Shown here one piece after another: positions 28,335 through 37,642 of a stretch of 64,000 bases of DNA. The stretch is from Geobacillus kaustophilus. GTDB taxonomy: Bacteria > Bacillota > Bacilli > Bacillales > Anoxybacillaceae. Positions within the stretch are counted from its first letter, which is position 1; each line of letters starts with the position of its first letter. Below the pieces are notes generated by a model. That model was given only the letters and a program-made list of their open reading frames with translations, was not told where the DNA came from and searched no databases. The position numbers and the translations under genes are program-made. The DNA lies in NCBI RefSeq assembly GCF_000948285.1, contig NZ_JYBP01000003.1, forward strand, positions 124,001 to 188,000, in the 5' to 3' direction.

Positions 28335-29132
28335 ATGAACAGCCGGCAAATGTATGAGAAGATTAAAGAGCATCTCGTCGCCCATCCGCACTGGACGTTT
28401 CGCTTTGACGCCAAGCAAGACGCGATGCGCGTGGAAGACCGGCGCACGAAAAAAGGCGTGACGATCTTGTTGCCTGGCGTGATCGCGAAATGGCACGAAC
28501 AAAAAGACGAAGCGGTGCGCGAAGTTGTTTATTATGTGGAGGAAACGTTGAAAACGATGGAGGAAGACGCGGCGCTTTCCGGAAACGAGTGGAACATTTA
28601 TCCCGTCATTCGCTCGGCGTCGTTTCCGACGGAGACGAGAGAGGGCGTTCCGTTGTTGTACGATGATCATACAGCCGAAACGCGCATTTACTACGCGCTT
28701 GATCTAGGCAAAACGTATCGACTGATTGACGAGCGGATGCTCGAGAAAGAACAATGGAGCCGCGAGCGGGTGAAGGAAATCGCCCGCTTCAACGTTCGGT
28801 CGCTGCCGACGCCGGTAAAAGAGGACCGGGTGGCGGACAACGTGTTTTATTTTGTGAACACAAATGACGGGTATGATGCCAGCCGCATCTTAAACGATGC
28901 TTTTTTGGCCGATATGCGGGCGCGCGTGGAAGGAACGATGGCCGCCGCTGTTCCGCATCAAGATGTGCTCATCATCGCTGATGTGCGCAACGACATCGGC
29001 TATGATGTGCTCGCGCAAATGACGATGAGCTTTTTTGCCGGCGGCCGCGTGCCGATCACGGCGCTGTCGTTTTTATACGAAAACGGGAAACTTGAACCAA
29101 TTTTCATTTTAGGAAAAAAACGGATAACGTAG
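28335..29132 (+). CDS. ytpQ: YtpQ (DUF1444)
   Basis: A 265-residue soluble protein of the DUF1444/YtpQ family found across Bacillaceae and Staphylococcus; function unknown. Recognisable blocks are [29 protein letters not shown] and [29 protein letters not shown], the last spread over the C-terminus. AAGGAGG lies seven bases before the ATG. It is 20 bases ahead of ytpR and likely co-transcribed with it. Confidence 0.85.
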   Translation: MNSRQMYEKIKEHLVAHPHWTFRFDAKQDAMRVEDRRTKKGVTILLPGVIAKWHEQKDEAVREVVYYVEETLKTMEEDAALSGNEWNIYPVIRSASFPTETREGVPLLYDDHTAETRIYYALDLGKTYRLIDERMLEKEQWSRERVKEIARFNVRSLPTPVKEDRVADNVFYFVNTNDGYDASRILNDAFLADMRARVEGTMAAAVPHQDVLIIADVRNDIGYDVLAQMTMSFFAGGRVPITALSFLYENGKLEPIFILGKKRIT

Positions 29133-29152
29133 CGACAAGGAGGAAGAGAGCG

Positions 29153-29758
29153 ATGAACGTGTTTTACAACCGAGAAGGGGTCGGCGACGTGCTGCTTGTA
29201 TCGCTGAAACCGGCGGCGGATGAGGAACGGACGTTTGTCAGACAAGGCGATGTCGTCCGCATCATGTCCGAACGGACGGGCGAGACGGTCGGCTATAACA
29301 TTTTTTCCGCGTCTTCGTACTATCCGTTTTCCGGCAACGGTCCGCTCGAAGTGAATGAGGAGCTCGTCGGCGTCATCAACGACATCTTGGCGAAAAACGG
29401 CTTTGACGAACCGATCGAAGCGGACTTGTCGCCCAAGTTTGTCGTCGGATATGTGAAAGAGAAAACGAAGCATCCGAATGCCGATAAATTGAGCGTCTGC
29501 CAAGTCGATGTCGGTGATGAGGTGCTGCAAATCGTCTGCGGAGCGCCGAATGTCGCCGAAGGGCAAAAAGTCGTCGTCGCCAAAATCGGCGCCGTGATGC
29601 CAAACGGCCTCGTCATTCAAGAAAGCGAGCTGCGCGGCGTCGCCTCACGCGGCATGATTTGTTCGGCGCGCGAGCTCGGGCTGCCGAACGCCCCGCAGGA
29701 GAAAGGAATTCTTGTGTTATCCGACGAGTATGAGGTCGGCCAGCCGTTCGTCTTTTGA
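29153..29758 (+). CDS. ytpR: tRNA-binding domain protein YtpR
   Basis: A 201-residue protein with an N-terminal DUF4479 region and a C-terminal EMAP/Arc1-type tRNA-binding OB fold, like the N-terminal part of the PheRS beta subunit: [24 protein letters not shown], and [14 protein letters not shown]. The full-length family role in Bacillus is not established. AAGGAGGAAG lies before the ATG. A terminator follows 40 bases after the stop. Confidence 0.85.
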   Translation: MNVFYNREGVGDVLLVSLKPAADEERTFVRQGDVVRIMSERTGETVGYNIFSASSYYPFSGNGPLEVNEELVGVINDILAKNGFDEPIEADLSPKFVVGYVKEKTKHPNADKLSVCQVDVGDEVLQIVCGAPNVAEGQKVVVAKIGAVMPNGLVIQESELRGVASRGMICSARELGLPNAPQEKGILVLSDEYEVGQPFVF

Positions 29759-29796
29759 CGTTCCGACGGGTGGTGCAGACGGATTCCGCTTGTTTT

Positions 29797-29832
29797 TTCG
29801 TCGCTGGAACGAAGCCAGTGGCGTTTTTTTCC
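29797..29832 (+). terminator. Terminator after ytpR
   Basis: CGTCGCTGG pairs with CCAGTGGCG (two G-T pairs) over AACGAAG, then TTTTTTT. It separates ytpQR from sftA. Confidence 0.75.
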
Positions 29833-29865
29833 GACCATGAAGGCAAAGAAAGAGTGAAGTGATGG

Positions 29866-32229
29866 ATGAAATTTTGGAAACGATGGCTTCGGTTTCTCAC
29901 GAGCGAGGCGGAAGAGGAAGGGAACGAACAGCGGACGAACTCCCCGCTGTCGGCTGGCATGCCCGAACGCGGTGAGGCGGACGTCATCTACCGATATCCG
30001 CAAGGCCGTTTTCGCTTTCCGTTGATTCCGGATGACGAGCTGGCGGAAGAGGGGGAAAGGCCGAGACGGGCGAAAAGCGAGGAATCCGGGCCGCTGCCGA
30101 ATCGGCGCCCGTCGGCTGGCGCCGCAAAGGTGACGGCGGAAAAAAGGCTGTTCCGCCCATCCGATGTGCCATCCCCGATTTTTGGATATGATCGAAATCG
30201 GGGGAAACAGCGGCAACGAGTGGATGAAATCGAGCCGACCGGTGCAGTGGATGCAGAGAGCCAGTGCGGCGGGGCGGTTCGGGAAGAGGCCATCCGCGGC
30301 GAAGCGACATGGCGAGGCGTGCGAGAGGACACGGAAAACTGGGCGGCTGAACCGCCAAAAGAAGAAGAGTCTTTGGCCAAGCGGACAGAGGCATGGAGCG
30401 AAGAAGATGATGACGCGAGTGGAGCGATGTCCGCGGCTGTTGTGGAGACGGAAGGAAAAGATGAGCCGGCGCCGGCGGCCGGACAAGAGGAAAGCCGCGC
30501 CGAGGCGAATGAAGAAAAAGAGCAGGAGCTGGACGAACGAGGCAAAGAACGCGCGCCGCACGCAACAGACGGCGGCTTGGAGAGCGAAGGACGAGGAGTG
30601 CCGTCACAGAAGAGGAATGGAGACGGAGAGAGTGCTTCTTCGACAGAACGGCGGGAGACGACTCCAGATCGCGAAATCCGTCGCTCGGCGGCGCAAGCCG
30701 GCCGGGAGGAGGCTTCCCGCCCCGAACGAACGCGCATCCCGTATAATGTGATCATGTTAAAGCAAGATTGGCGCAAGCTGGAAGAAAAGACGGCAAATCG
30801 ATCAAACAGCTATGTACGGCCGCCATTGGCGCTTCTTGAACCGCCCGAGAAGGCGGCCGAACGCGACGAGCAGTGGCTTCGCGAGCAATGCCAGCGTTTG
30901 GACCGGACGTTTGCGAGCTTCCATATCGGCGCCAAAGTCGTCGGGGCGACGCAAGGACCGACGGTGACGCGGTTTGAAGTGCAGCCGGATTTAGGAGTGA
31001 AAGTGAGCAAGATTACAAGCTTGATAGATGATATCAAACTCAGTCTGGCGGCGAAAGATATTCGCATGGAAGCGCCAATCCCAGGAAAACGGACGATCGG
31101 CATTGAAGTGCCGAACCGAACGAGCCGTCCGGTGCGCCTGCGTGAAATTTTAGAAAGCGAAGCGTTCCGCAAAAGCCCATCGCCGCTTACCGTGGCGCTC
31201 GGGCTTGACATCAGCGGAGCGCCGGTGGTGACCGACATCCGAAAAATGCCGCACGGGCTGATCGCCGGGGCGACCGGGTCGGGAAAAAGCGTATGCATGA
31301 ACGCGATGCTCGTCAGCATGTTGTATAAAGCAGCTCCGCACGAAGTGAAATGGCTGCTCATTGATCCGAAAATGGTCGAACTGGCGCCGTACAACGGGCT
31401 GCCGCATTTGCTCAGCCCGGTGATTACCGAGGCGAAGGCGGCGGCGGGGGCGCTCAAGTGGGCGGTCGGCGAAATGGAACGGCGGTATGAACAGTTTGTC
31501 CACGCCGGCGTGCGCGATATCGAAAAGTATAACTCTGATCTTCACGAACGCGGAAGCAGTGAGCCGCCGCTGCCGTACATCGTCATCGTCATTGATGAGC
31601 TCGCCGACCTGATGATGGCCGCCCCAGCCGATGTCGAAGAATCGATTTGCCGGCTGGCGCAAAAGGCGCGGGCGTGCGGCATCCATTTGTTGATCGCGAC
31701 GCAGAGGCCGTCGGTCGATGTTCTGACGGGATTGATCAAGGCGAACATTCCGACGCGCATCGCTTTTTCCGTTTCGTCTCAAGTCGATTCGCGAACCATT
31801 TTGGATGTAAACGGCGCTGAACGGCTGCTTGGGCGCGGCGATATGCTGTTTTTGGAAAATGGTTCGGCCAAGCCGGTGCGGCTGCAAGGGTGCTTCATTT
31901 CCGATGGAGAAATCGAGCGGGTGGCAGCGCACGTGAAAGCAGAGCAAGGTCCATCCTATCTGTTTGATCCGGACGATTTTCGGCAAACGGCGTCGATGGG
32001 CGGCGAGGATGACGAACTGTTCGAGGAGGCGTGCCGGTTTGTCATCGCCCAAGGAGGAGCGTCGACATCGAGCCTGCAGCGCCATTTCCGCATCGGCTAC
32101 AACCGCGCCGCCCGGTTGATCGAGATGATGGAGGAACGAGGGCTGATCTCGGAGGCGCGCGGCAGCAAACCGCGCGATGTGTTGATGAGCAAGGACGAGT
32201 GGGAGCGCTGGCACGGGCAGAACAGCTGA
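29866..32229 (+). CDS. sftA: Septum-associated DNA translocase SftA
   Basis: A 787-residue FtsK/SpoIIIE-family DNA pump lacking transmembrane segments, as expected for SftA (YtpST). After a short basic-aromatic start (MKFWKRWLRFL) comes a low-complexity, acidic, poorly conserved linker from about residue 20 to 290. The motor follows, with Walker A GATGSGKS near residue 468, LLIDPKMVELAPYNGLPHLL, Walker B IVIDELADLMM near 580, and the ATQRPSVDVLTG loop. The C-terminal gamma winged helix (FRIGYNRAARLIEMMEERG) reads oriented DNA sequences. It moves chromosome ends away from the closing septum. The SD is weak (GAAGTGATGG). murC follows. Confidence 0.9.
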   Translation: MKFWKRWLRFLTSEAEEEGNEQRTNSPLSAGMPERGEADVIYRYPQGRFRFPLIPDDELAEEGERPRRAKSEESGPLPNRRPSAGAAKVTAEKRLFRPSDVPSPIFGYDRNRGKQRQRVDEIEPTGAVDAESQCGGAVREEAIRGEATWRGVREDTENWAAEPPKEEESLAKRTEAWSEEDDDASGAMSAAVVETEGKDEPAPAAGQEESRAEANEEKEQELDERGKERAPHATDGGLESEGRGVPSQKRNGDGESASSTERRETTPDREIRRSAAQAGREEASRPERTRIPYNVIMLKQDWRKLEEKTANRSNSYVRPPLALLEPPEKAAERDEQWLREQCQRLDRTFASFHIGAKVVGATQGPTVTRFEVQPDLGVKVSKITSLIDDIKLSLAAKDIRMEAPIPGKRTIGIEVPNRTSRPVRLREILESEAFRKSPSPLTVALGLDISGAPVVTDIRKMPHGLIAGATGSGKSVCMNAMLVSMLYKAAPHEVKWLLIDPKMVELAPYNGLPHLLSPVITEAKAAAGALKWAVGEMERRYEQFVHAGVRDIEKYNSDLHERGSSEPPLPYIVIVIDELADLMMAAPADVEESICRLAQKARACGIHLLIATQRPSVDVLTGLIKANIPTRIAFSVSSQVDSRTILDVNGAERLLGRGDMLFLENGSAKPVRLQGCFISDGEIERVAAHVKAEQGPSYLFDPDDFRQTASMGGEDDELFEEACRFVIAQGGASTSSLQRHFRIGYNRAARLIEMMEERGLISEARGSKPRDVLMSKDEWERWHGQNS

Positions 32230-32262
32230 GGGCGGGCGGTAGTGTTTTCCCTCCTCACGTGC

Positions 32263-32268
32263 TATAAT
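32263..32268 (+). promoter_or_regulatory. Candidate murC -10
   Basis: TATAAT, 34 bases after the sftA stop. The -35 position is poor (TAGTGT at 17 bases), so confidence is limited. Confidence 0.4.
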
Positions 32269-32369
32269 GAGGAAATGAAATGGATGGTGCACCGCAATGA
32301 GAGAAATGGCAAAACGAGATGGATATCATATACTGTCTTACAGAGAGACGATGGTTGGAGGGCTTAGCG

Positions 32370-33674
32370 ATGACAGCTTACCATTTTGTAGGCATTAAAG
32401 GCACGGGGATGAGCGCGCTCGCGCAAGTGCTTCATGACCTTGGCTATACGGTGCAAGGGTCGGATGTAGAGAAATGGTTTTTCACGCAAAAGGCGCTTGA
32501 AGAGCGGGGAATCCCGGTGCTGCCTTTTTCGAAAGACAATATCCGCCCAGGTTATACAGTCATTGCCGGCAATGCGTTTGCCGATACGCATGAAGAAATC
32601 GAGGCAGCCCGTCAGCTTGGTGTGCCTGTCATTCGTTACCATCGCTTTTTAGGCCAGCTGGCAGGCAAGTTTACGAGCATCGCGGTGACCGGTTCGCATG
32701 GAAAGACGACGACGACGGGGCTGCTTGCCCATGTGATGCAAGGAGCCCATCCAACGTCCTATTTGATCGGAGACGGCACGGGAAAAGGAGAGCCAGGGAG
32801 CAAATACTTTGTGTTTGAAGCGTGCGAATACCGCCGGCACTTCCTTTCCTACTTTCCAGATTATGCGATCATGACAAATATTGACTTTGATCATCCCGAT
32901 TATTTTGCCAATGTCGACGATGTGTTTTCCGCTTTCCAGCAAATGGCGAATCAAGTGAAAAAAGCGATCGTCGCCTGCGGGGATGATCCATATTTGCCCA
33001 ACATTCAGGCGAAAGTGCCGATTTTGTTTTATGGATTCGGGGAAGAAAACGATTTTCAGGCGCGCAATGTCGTCAAGACGACGGAAGGGATGGCGTTTGA
33101 TGTGTTCGTGCGCAATACATTTTTCGCTTCGTTTGCCATTCCTCGCTTTGGCGCTCATAACGTGTTGAATGCTATGGCCGTCGTCGCCCTCTGCCACTAC
33201 GAAGGGGTGGATGCGGGCACGATCGCCAAGCGGCTGCAAACGTTCCAAGGGGTGAAGCGCCGCTTCAGTGAAAAAACGGTCGGCCGCCAAGTGCTGATCG
33301 ATGATTATGCCCATCACCCACGCGAAATTACGGCGACGTTGGAGGCGGCAAGGCAAAAATATCCGGGCCGTGAAGTGGTGGCGATTTTTCAGCCGCATAC
33401 GTATACACGGACGCAGACGTTTTTGCGCGAGTTCGCCGAAAGTTTGCAGCAGGCGGACCACGTGTATTTGTGCGACATTTTCGGCTCGGCGCGTGAACAT
33501 GAGGGCAAGCTGACGATCCGTGATTTGCAGGCGCAAATTCCGCGTTCCCAGCTGCTTGAGGAACAAAACGTAGCTGTATTGAAGCAGCATCAAGACGCGG
33601 TGTTGGTGTTCATGGGCGCCGGCGACATTCAAAAGTTTCAGCAGGCGTACGAACGGGCCGTTCTTTCCGCCTGA
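32370..33674 (+). CDS. murC: UDP-N-acetylmuramate--L-alanine ligase
   Basis: A 434-residue Mur ligase that adds L-Ala to UDP-MurNAc, the first peptide step of peptidoglycan synthesis. The ATP-binding loop [12 protein letters not shown] is near residue 108, the N-terminal UDP-binding motif is [12 protein letters not shown], and the C-terminal domain shows [14 protein letters not shown]. The start at 32370 ([11 protein letters not shown]) has GGAGGGC upstream; in-frame codons before it lack a site. Order sftA-murC-ytxGHJ-aroA matches B. subtilis. Confidence 0.95.
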   Translation: MTAYHFVGIKGTGMSALAQVLHDLGYTVQGSDVEKWFFTQKALEERGIPVLPFSKDNIRPGYTVIAGNAFADTHEEIEAARQLGVPVIRYHRFLGQLAGKFTSIAVTGSHGKTTTTGLLAHVMQGAHPTSYLIGDGTGKGEPGSKYFVFEACEYRRHFLSYFPDYAIMTNIDFDHPDYFANVDDVFSAFQQMANQVKKAIVACGDDPYLPNIQAKVPILFYGFGEENDFQARNVVKTTEGMAFDVFVRNTFFASFAIPRFGAHNVLNAMAVVALCHYEGVDAGTIAKRLQTFQGVKRRFSEKTVGRQVLIDDYAHHPREITATLEAARQKYPGREVVAIFQPHTYTRTQTFLREFAESLQQADHVYLCDIFGSAREHEGKLTIRDLQAQIPRSQLLEEQNVAVLKQHQDAVLVFMGAGDIQKFQQAYERAVLSA

Positions 33675-33686
33675 CGGCCGACAGGG

Positions 33687-33720
33687 AACGGGCTGTGATG
33701 AAGATGGCCCGTTTTTTCCT
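33687..33720 (+). terminator. Terminator after murC
   Basis: ACGGGC pairs with GCCCGT over 13 bases, followed by TTTTTCC and TATTTTC. It lies 13 bases after the stop. Confidence 0.75.
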
Positions 33721-33758
33721 ATTTTCAAAAAGCAGGAAGAAACGTTTTCAATGTCGAA

Positions 33759-33784
33759 GTTTGAATGCAGAAAAAGATGGGTAC
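33759..33784 (+). promoter_or_regulatory. SigB-type promoter of ytxGHJ
   Basis: GTTTGA at 33759 and GGGTAC at 33779 are 14 bases apart, close to the general-stress consensus GTTTAA-N12-14-GGGTAT. B. subtilis ytxGHJ is known to be SigB-dependent (and SigH-dependent). No clear SigH match was found here. Confidence 0.6.
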
Positions 33785-33824
33785 AAAGGGAATGAAACGT
33801 TCGAATGGGCAAGGAGGAAATCCA

Positions 33825-34268
33825 GTGGAATGGCTTTTGTATGGAAGCGTTGCCCTCATCGCGCTTGCTTTTTTGCTGCTTGTCGTTTACATAGCCAGGA
33901 CGCTCATCGTTTTGCAGGAAACGCTGCGCCGGCTGACGGCGGCGATCGACCATGCCGATGAACAAGTGCAAACGGTGGCGAAAGAAGTTCGTGAACTTCT
34001 CCATGCGGCCAACGGCATCGCCAGCGATGTGCAAAAAAAAGCAGAAACGCTAAATGGTGCAATTGAAGCGGTCGGAGAGATCGGCGGCACGATCCGTTCG
34101 CTCAACCGAGCGCTTCGGCAGGCGGCTGCCGGTTTGTCGGCGCGGGCGGGCCTGGGGCAAGGAAAATGGGTGAAGGCGTTGCGCTGGACAAATGTTTTGC
34201 TCGATTTACGGGAAAAATGGAGAAAAAAACAATCGTTAAAGGAGGGTATATCGAATGGCGAAAAATAA
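33825..34268 (+). CDS. ytxG: General stress protein YtxG (DUF948)
   Basis: A 147-residue protein with one N-terminal transmembrane helix (WLLYGSVALIALAFLLLVVYIA) and then a long amphipathic helical region with regular polar spacing, as in the DUF948 family. It would be a membrane-anchored coiled-coil protein; the function is unknown. The start is GTG at 33825 because AAGGAGG lies seven bases upstream; longer in-frame starts run into the SigB promoter. Its last 14 bases overlap ytxH. Confidence 0.8.
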   Translation: MEWLLYGSVALIALAFLLLVVYIARTLIVLQETLRRLTAAIDHADEQVQTVAKEVRELLHAANGIASDVQKKAETLNGAIEAVGEIGGTIRSLNRALRQAAAGLSARAGLGQGKWVKALRWTNVLLDLREKWRKKQSLKEGISNGEK

Positions 34269-34650
34269 CGGTGGATTTTTGTTTGGAGCGCTGGTCGGCG
34301 GCATCGCCGGCGCGGCCGCGGCTTTGTTTTTGACGAGCGAAAAAGGGCGGAAATGGCTGGCCGAGTGGAGCAACGATGAAACGTGGGAGCCGGTGAAAAC
34401 AACGGCTGTCGAATGGATGGAAACGGCGAAAGAGAAAACGAAGGAAATCGCCGGCTTCATTCCGTTGAAATCCACGACGGCGCCAGCTGGCGGGGAAAAC
34501 GATGGAGAGGAAGCCAAGGAGGCGACGATTCCGATTCCGCCATCCGCCGGGCCAGCCGACCGGGAAACGCTGCAAAAGCTGCTGGAGGAGGCGGAAGCGG
34601 CGCTTGATGATGCTGAGGAAACCATATCTCATCGGAAAGAAACGGAGTGA
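34255..34650 (+). CDS. ytxH: General stress protein YtxH
   Basis: A 131-residue YtxH-domain protein: glycine-rich hydrophobic N-terminus (GGFLFGALVGGIAGAAAALFL) followed by a charged helical tail. Members often appear as cell-envelope stress or desiccation-related proteins; no enzymatic role is known. The ATG at 34255 lies inside ytxG, with AAGGAGG eight bases upstream, so translation of the pair may be coupled. The tail ends in acidic LLEEAEAALDDAEET. Confidence 0.85.
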   Translation: MAKNNGGFLFGALVGGIAGAAAALFLTSEKGRKWLAEWSNDETWEPVKTTAVEWMETAKEKTKEIAGFIPLKSTTAPAGGENDGEEAKEATIPIPPSAGPADRETLQKLLEEAEAALDDAEETISHRKETE

Positions 34651-34661
34651 GGATGATGGGA

Positions 34662-34988
34662 ATGGAGAAGCTGGAGACGATCGAACAGTTTGAGCGCGTC
34701 ATGAAGGAAACGGAACGTTTTTTGTTCGTCAAGCACAGCCTCACCTGCCCGATCAGCCGAGCGGCGTTTGGCGAATGTGAGAAATTCGCCGCAGACCATC
34801 CGGAGCTGGCGGTGTATTGCCTGTACGTCCAAGAGGCGCGACCGCTCTCCACCTATATCGCCGAAACGACCGGGGTGAAACACGAGTCGCCGCAAGCTCT
34901 GCTGTTTGAAAACGGCCGCGTCGTCTGGCACGCGTCCCATTGGAGCATTACGTACGAGGCGCTCGAAACGCATGCGGTTGTTGCTTGA
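34662..34988 (+). CDS. ytxJ: Bacilliredoxin-like redox protein YtxJ
   Basis: A 108-residue thioredoxin-fold protein of the YtxJ family. The single active-site Cys sits in HSLTCPIS near residue 28, a TCPIS motif expected of monothiol bacillithiol-dependent redoxins; a second Cys is in FGECEK. It probably removes bacillithiol from mixed disulfides, a family-level inference. Start is uncertain among ATG at 34653, 34656 and 34662; the last gives the B. subtilis length. It overlaps the ytxH stop region and closes the stress operon. Confidence 0.8.
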   Translation: MEKLETIEQFERVMKETERFLFVKHSLTCPISRAAFGECEKFAADHPELAVYCLYVQEARPLSTYIAETTGVKHESPQALLFENGRVVWHASHWSITYEALETHAVVA

Positions 34989-34992
34989 TCAT

Positions 34993-35018
34993 CCGCCCGC
35001 AGCCGCGGGCGTTTTCTC
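34993..35018 (+). terminator. Terminator after ytxJ
   Basis: GCCCGC pairs with GCGGGC over AGCC, followed by GTTTTCTC. It closes ytxGHJ. Confidence 0.7.
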
Positions 35019-35071
35019 ATCCATCATCACTTTATCGCTTAAAAGCGTTTAATCAAAAAAGCAAATTTTTC

Positions 35072-35100
35072 GTGACAACGATAGCTCCATCGATTATAAT
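35072..35100 (+). promoter_or_regulatory. SigA promoter of aroA
   Basis: GTGACA at 35072 and TATAAT at 35095 are exactly 17 bases apart. The start site is expected near 35107, leaving a leader of about 93 bases. Confidence 0.75.
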
Positions 35101-35138
35101 AAACACTAATTAAACGACTTCGCTCTCCAAGACGGGGG

Positions 35139-35160
35139 CGCCGCTTGCCGGCAAGCGGCG
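35139..35160. promoter_or_regulatory. 22-bp perfect palindrome in the aroA leader
   Basis: A perfect inverted repeat whose left arm reads CGCCGCTTGCC lies between the promoter and the aroA SD. In RNA it gives a nine-base stem with a CCGG loop. No T-run follows (AAAACAA), so it is not a terminator. It could bind a protein as DNA or shape translation as RNA. Confidence 0.6.
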
Positions 35161-35199
35161 AAAACAATGCACCACACTTGGCGAAAGGATGAGAAAAGC

Positions 35200-36282
35200 A
35201 TGAGCAATGAGAGATTAGATGAACTGCGGGCGCGAGTCGATGAGATCAACTTGCAGCTGTTGAAACTGATCAATGAACGGGGACGGCTCGTTCAGGAGAT
35301 CGGAAAAATTAAAGAAGCGCAAGGGACGCACCGCTACGACCCGGTGCGCGAGCGGAAAATGTTGGATCTCATTTCCGAGCATAACGACGGGCCGTTTGAA
35401 ACGTCGACGCTGCAGCATATTTTTAAGGAAATTTTCAAGGCTGCGCTTGAATTGCAGGAAGATGACCACCGGAAGGCGCTCCTTGTTTCGCGGAAAAAGC
35501 ATCCGGAAAACACGATTGTCGAAGTGAAAGGCGAGCGAATCGGCGACGGCAACCAATATTTCGTCATGGGCCCGTGCGCGGTGGAAAGCTATGAACAAGT
35601 CGCTGCGGTGGCGGAGGCCGTGAAAAAACAGGGGATCAAGCTGCTGCGCGGCGGCGCCTACAAACCGCGCACGTCGCCGTACGATTTCCAAGGGCTCGGC
35701 GTGGAAGGACTGAAAATTTTGAAACGGATCGCCGATGAGTTTGATTTGGCGGTCATCAGTGAAATCGTCACGCCGGCTGACATTGAAATCGCCTTGGACT
35801 ATATTGACGTCATCCAAATCGGCGCGCGCAACATGCAAAACTTTGAGCTGCTCAAGGCAGCCGGCCAAGTGAACAAGCCGATTTTGCTGAAGCGCGGCTT
35901 GGCGGCGACGATTGAAGAATTCATCAACGCCGCTGAGTACATCATGTCGCAAGGAAACGGGCAGATCATTTTATGCGAGCGCGGCATCCGCACGTACGAG
36001 CGGGCGACGCGCAACACGCTCGACATTTCCGCCGTGCCGATCTTAAAGAAAGAGACGCACTTGCCGGTGTTCGTCGATGTCACCCACTCAACAGGGCGGC
36101 GCGATCTGCTCATCCCGTGCGCCAAAGCGGCCTTGGCGATCGGCGCCGACGGCGTCATGGCCGAAGTGCATCCGGATCCGGCCGTCGCCTTGTCCGATTC
36201 CGCCCAGCAAATGGACATCGCCCAATTCAACGAGTTTATGGAAGAAGTGCGCGCGTTCCAACGTCAATTTGTTCAGGCGTAA
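35200..36282 (+). CDS. aroA: Bifunctional chorismate mutase / DAHP synthase
   Basis: A 360-residue fusion typical of Bacillus AroA(G). Residues 1-90 are an AroQ chorismate mutase helix bundle ([30 protein letters not shown]) that also serves as the feedback sensor for prephenate/chorismate. Residues 110-360 are a KDO8P-type DAHP synthase barrel ([44 protein letters not shown]), the first step of the shikimate pathway. ATG at 35200 is chosen with AAAGGA about ten bases upstream. A strong promoter and a palindromic leader precede it. Confidence 0.95.
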   Translation: MSNERLDELRARVDEINLQLLKLINERGRLVQEIGKIKEAQGTHRYDPVRERKMLDLISEHNDGPFETSTLQHIFKEIFKAALELQEDDHRKALLVSRKKHPENTIVEVKGERIGDGNQYFVMGPCAVESYEQVAAVAEAVKKQGIKLLRGGAYKPRTSPYDFQGLGVEGLKILKRIADEFDLAVISEIVTPADIEIALDYIDVIQIGARNMQNFELLKAAGQVNKPILLKRGLAATIEEFINAAEYIMSQGNGQIILCERGIRTYERATRNTLDISAVPILKKETHLPVFVDVTHSTGRRDLLIPCAKAALAIGADGVMAEVHPDPAVALSDSAQQMDIAQFNEFMEEVRAFQRQFVQA

Positions 36283-36285
36283 GAC

Positions 36286-36320
36286 GATCCCCTCGGTTGT
36301 TGCCCGAGGGGATTTTTTGA
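36286..36320 (+). terminator. Terminator after aroA
   Basis: ATCCCCTCGG pairs with CCGAGGGGAT over TTGTTGC, followed by TTTTTGATG. It isolates aroA from ccpA. Confidence 0.88.
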
Positions 36321-36393
36321 TGAGATGGCGAGTGTTGGGGCAAACTACCCGTGAACGGTTTGTGAACAAAGCGGCAAAATGGTTGCGATTTCG

Positions 36394-36423
36394 TTGCGAG
36401 TTGGTGATAATGTATCGTATGAT
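36394..36423 (+). promoter_or_regulatory. Candidate ccpA promoter
   Basis: TTGCGA at 36394 and TATGAT at 36418, 18 bases apart. A second TTGCGA lies at 36383. No near-consensus cre was seen in the ccpA upstream region. Confidence 0.6.
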
Positions 36424-36484
36424 AGTTGTACATACATTCGGAATTTGACTGGTGATTGGATCGAGCGAAAAGGAGTGAAACAAA

Positions 36485-37477
36485 ATGACGGTAACGATTT
36501 ATGATGTGGCGCGGGAGGCGAACGTCTCGATGGCGACCGTCTCGCGCGTCGTCAACGGCAACCCGAACGTCAAACCGTCGACGAGAAAAAAAGTGCTTGA
36601 GGCCATCGAACGGCTCGGCTACCGCCCGAACGCCGTGGCGCGGGGGCTCGCCAGCAAAAAAACGACGACGGTCGGGGTGATCATCCCGGACATCTCAAGC
36701 ATTTTCTTCGCCGAACTGGCGCGCGGCATTGAAGACATCGCCACGATGTACAAGTACAACATCATTTTGAGCAACTCCGACCAAAACAAAGAAAAAGAGC
36801 TGCATTTGCTCAATACGATGCTTGCCAAGCAAGTGGACGGCATTTTGTTTATGGGCGGGACGATCACCGAGGAACACGTCGCTGAATTTCAAAAGTCGTC
36901 GGTGCCGATCGTGCTTGCGGCCACAACCGGGCCGGAGGAGATTCCATCGGTCAACATCGACTATGAGCAGGCGGCGTTTGAAGCCGTGACGTATTTGCTG
37001 GAAAAAGGAAACCGCCGCATTGTCTATGTGACTGGTCCGACTGACGACCCGATCAACCAGCGGAAACTCGCCGGGTACCGCCGCGCGCTTGAGGAACACG
37101 GCGCGCCGTATGAAGAAGAACTCGTCATTGAGGGCGACAACTCGTACGACTCTGGTTTGGAAGCGTACGAGAAAATCGCCGAGCTCGCTGCGCGGCCGAC
37201 GGCGGTGTTTGCCGGGACGGACGAAATGGCGCTCGGCATCATCCATAGCGCTCAAGACCACGGGGTGCGCGTGCCGGATGAGTTGGAAGTCGTCGGCTTT
37301 GACAACACAAGGCTGGCGACGATGGTGCGGCCGCGGCTGACCACTGTCGTGCAGCCGATGTATGACATCGGCGCGGTGGCGATGCGGCTCTTGACCAAGT
37401 ATATGAACAAAGAACAAGTGGACAACCATATCGTCGTCTTGCCGCATCGGCTGGAGGTGCGCGAGTCGACGAAATGA
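36485..37477 (+). CDS. ccpA: Catabolite control protein A
   Basis: A 330-residue LacI-family regulator, the master of carbon catabolite control in Bacillota. The N-terminal HTH is [22 protein letters not shown] with hinge helix [13 protein letters not shown], and the core is a periplasmic-binding fold that binds HPr-Ser46-P ([34 protein letters not shown]). AAAAGGAG precedes the ATG. It is monocistronic here. Two likely targets, acsA and ackA, with cre-like sites, lie in the same window. B. subtilis has motPS downstream; they are absent here. Confidence 0.97.
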   Translation: MTVTIYDVAREANVSMATVSRVVNGNPNVKPSTRKKVLEAIERLGYRPNAVARGLASKKTTTVGVIIPDISSIFFAELARGIEDIATMYKYNIILSNSDQNKEKELHLLNTMLAKQVDGILFMGGTITEEHVAEFQKSSVPIVLAATTGPEEIPSVNIDYEQAAFEAVTYLLEKGNRRIVYVTGPTDDPINQRKLAGYRRALEEHGAPYEEELVIEGDNSYDSGLEAYEKIAELAARPTAVFAGTDEMALGIIHSAQDHGVRVPDELEVVGFDNTRLATMVRPRLTTVVQPMYDIGAVAMRLLTKYMNKEQVDNHIVVLPHRLEVRESTK

Positions 37478-37478
37478 A

Positions 37479-37513
37479 AAAAGCTGGCCTCAACATGGGG
37501 CCAGCTTCTTGTT
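37479..37513 (+). terminator. Terminator after ccpA
   Basis: AAGCTGGCC pairs with GGCCAGCTT over nine bases, followed by CTTGTTTG. An A-run precedes it, so it may also work for acuC on the minus strand. Another hairpin (GGCTGCAA/TTGCAGTC) lies at about 37539-37559. Confidence 0.7.
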
Positions 37514-37642
37514 TGCTTTGCACCATTTCTTTTTTGACGGCTGCAATCGCCTTGCAGTCGGCCCGTTTTTCGGTGGTGGAAACGGAAGTTGACTAGGAAA
37601 ACAGGGAGTAGAAATCCATTGTTTTTTTAAATAGATAAAAAA

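Noticed and set aside
36321-36484. cre site for CcpA autoregulation upstream of ccpA
   Set aside because: The direct GTGAAC repeats near 36349-36366 do not fit the cre consensus, and no other 14-mer there keeps its fixed bases.
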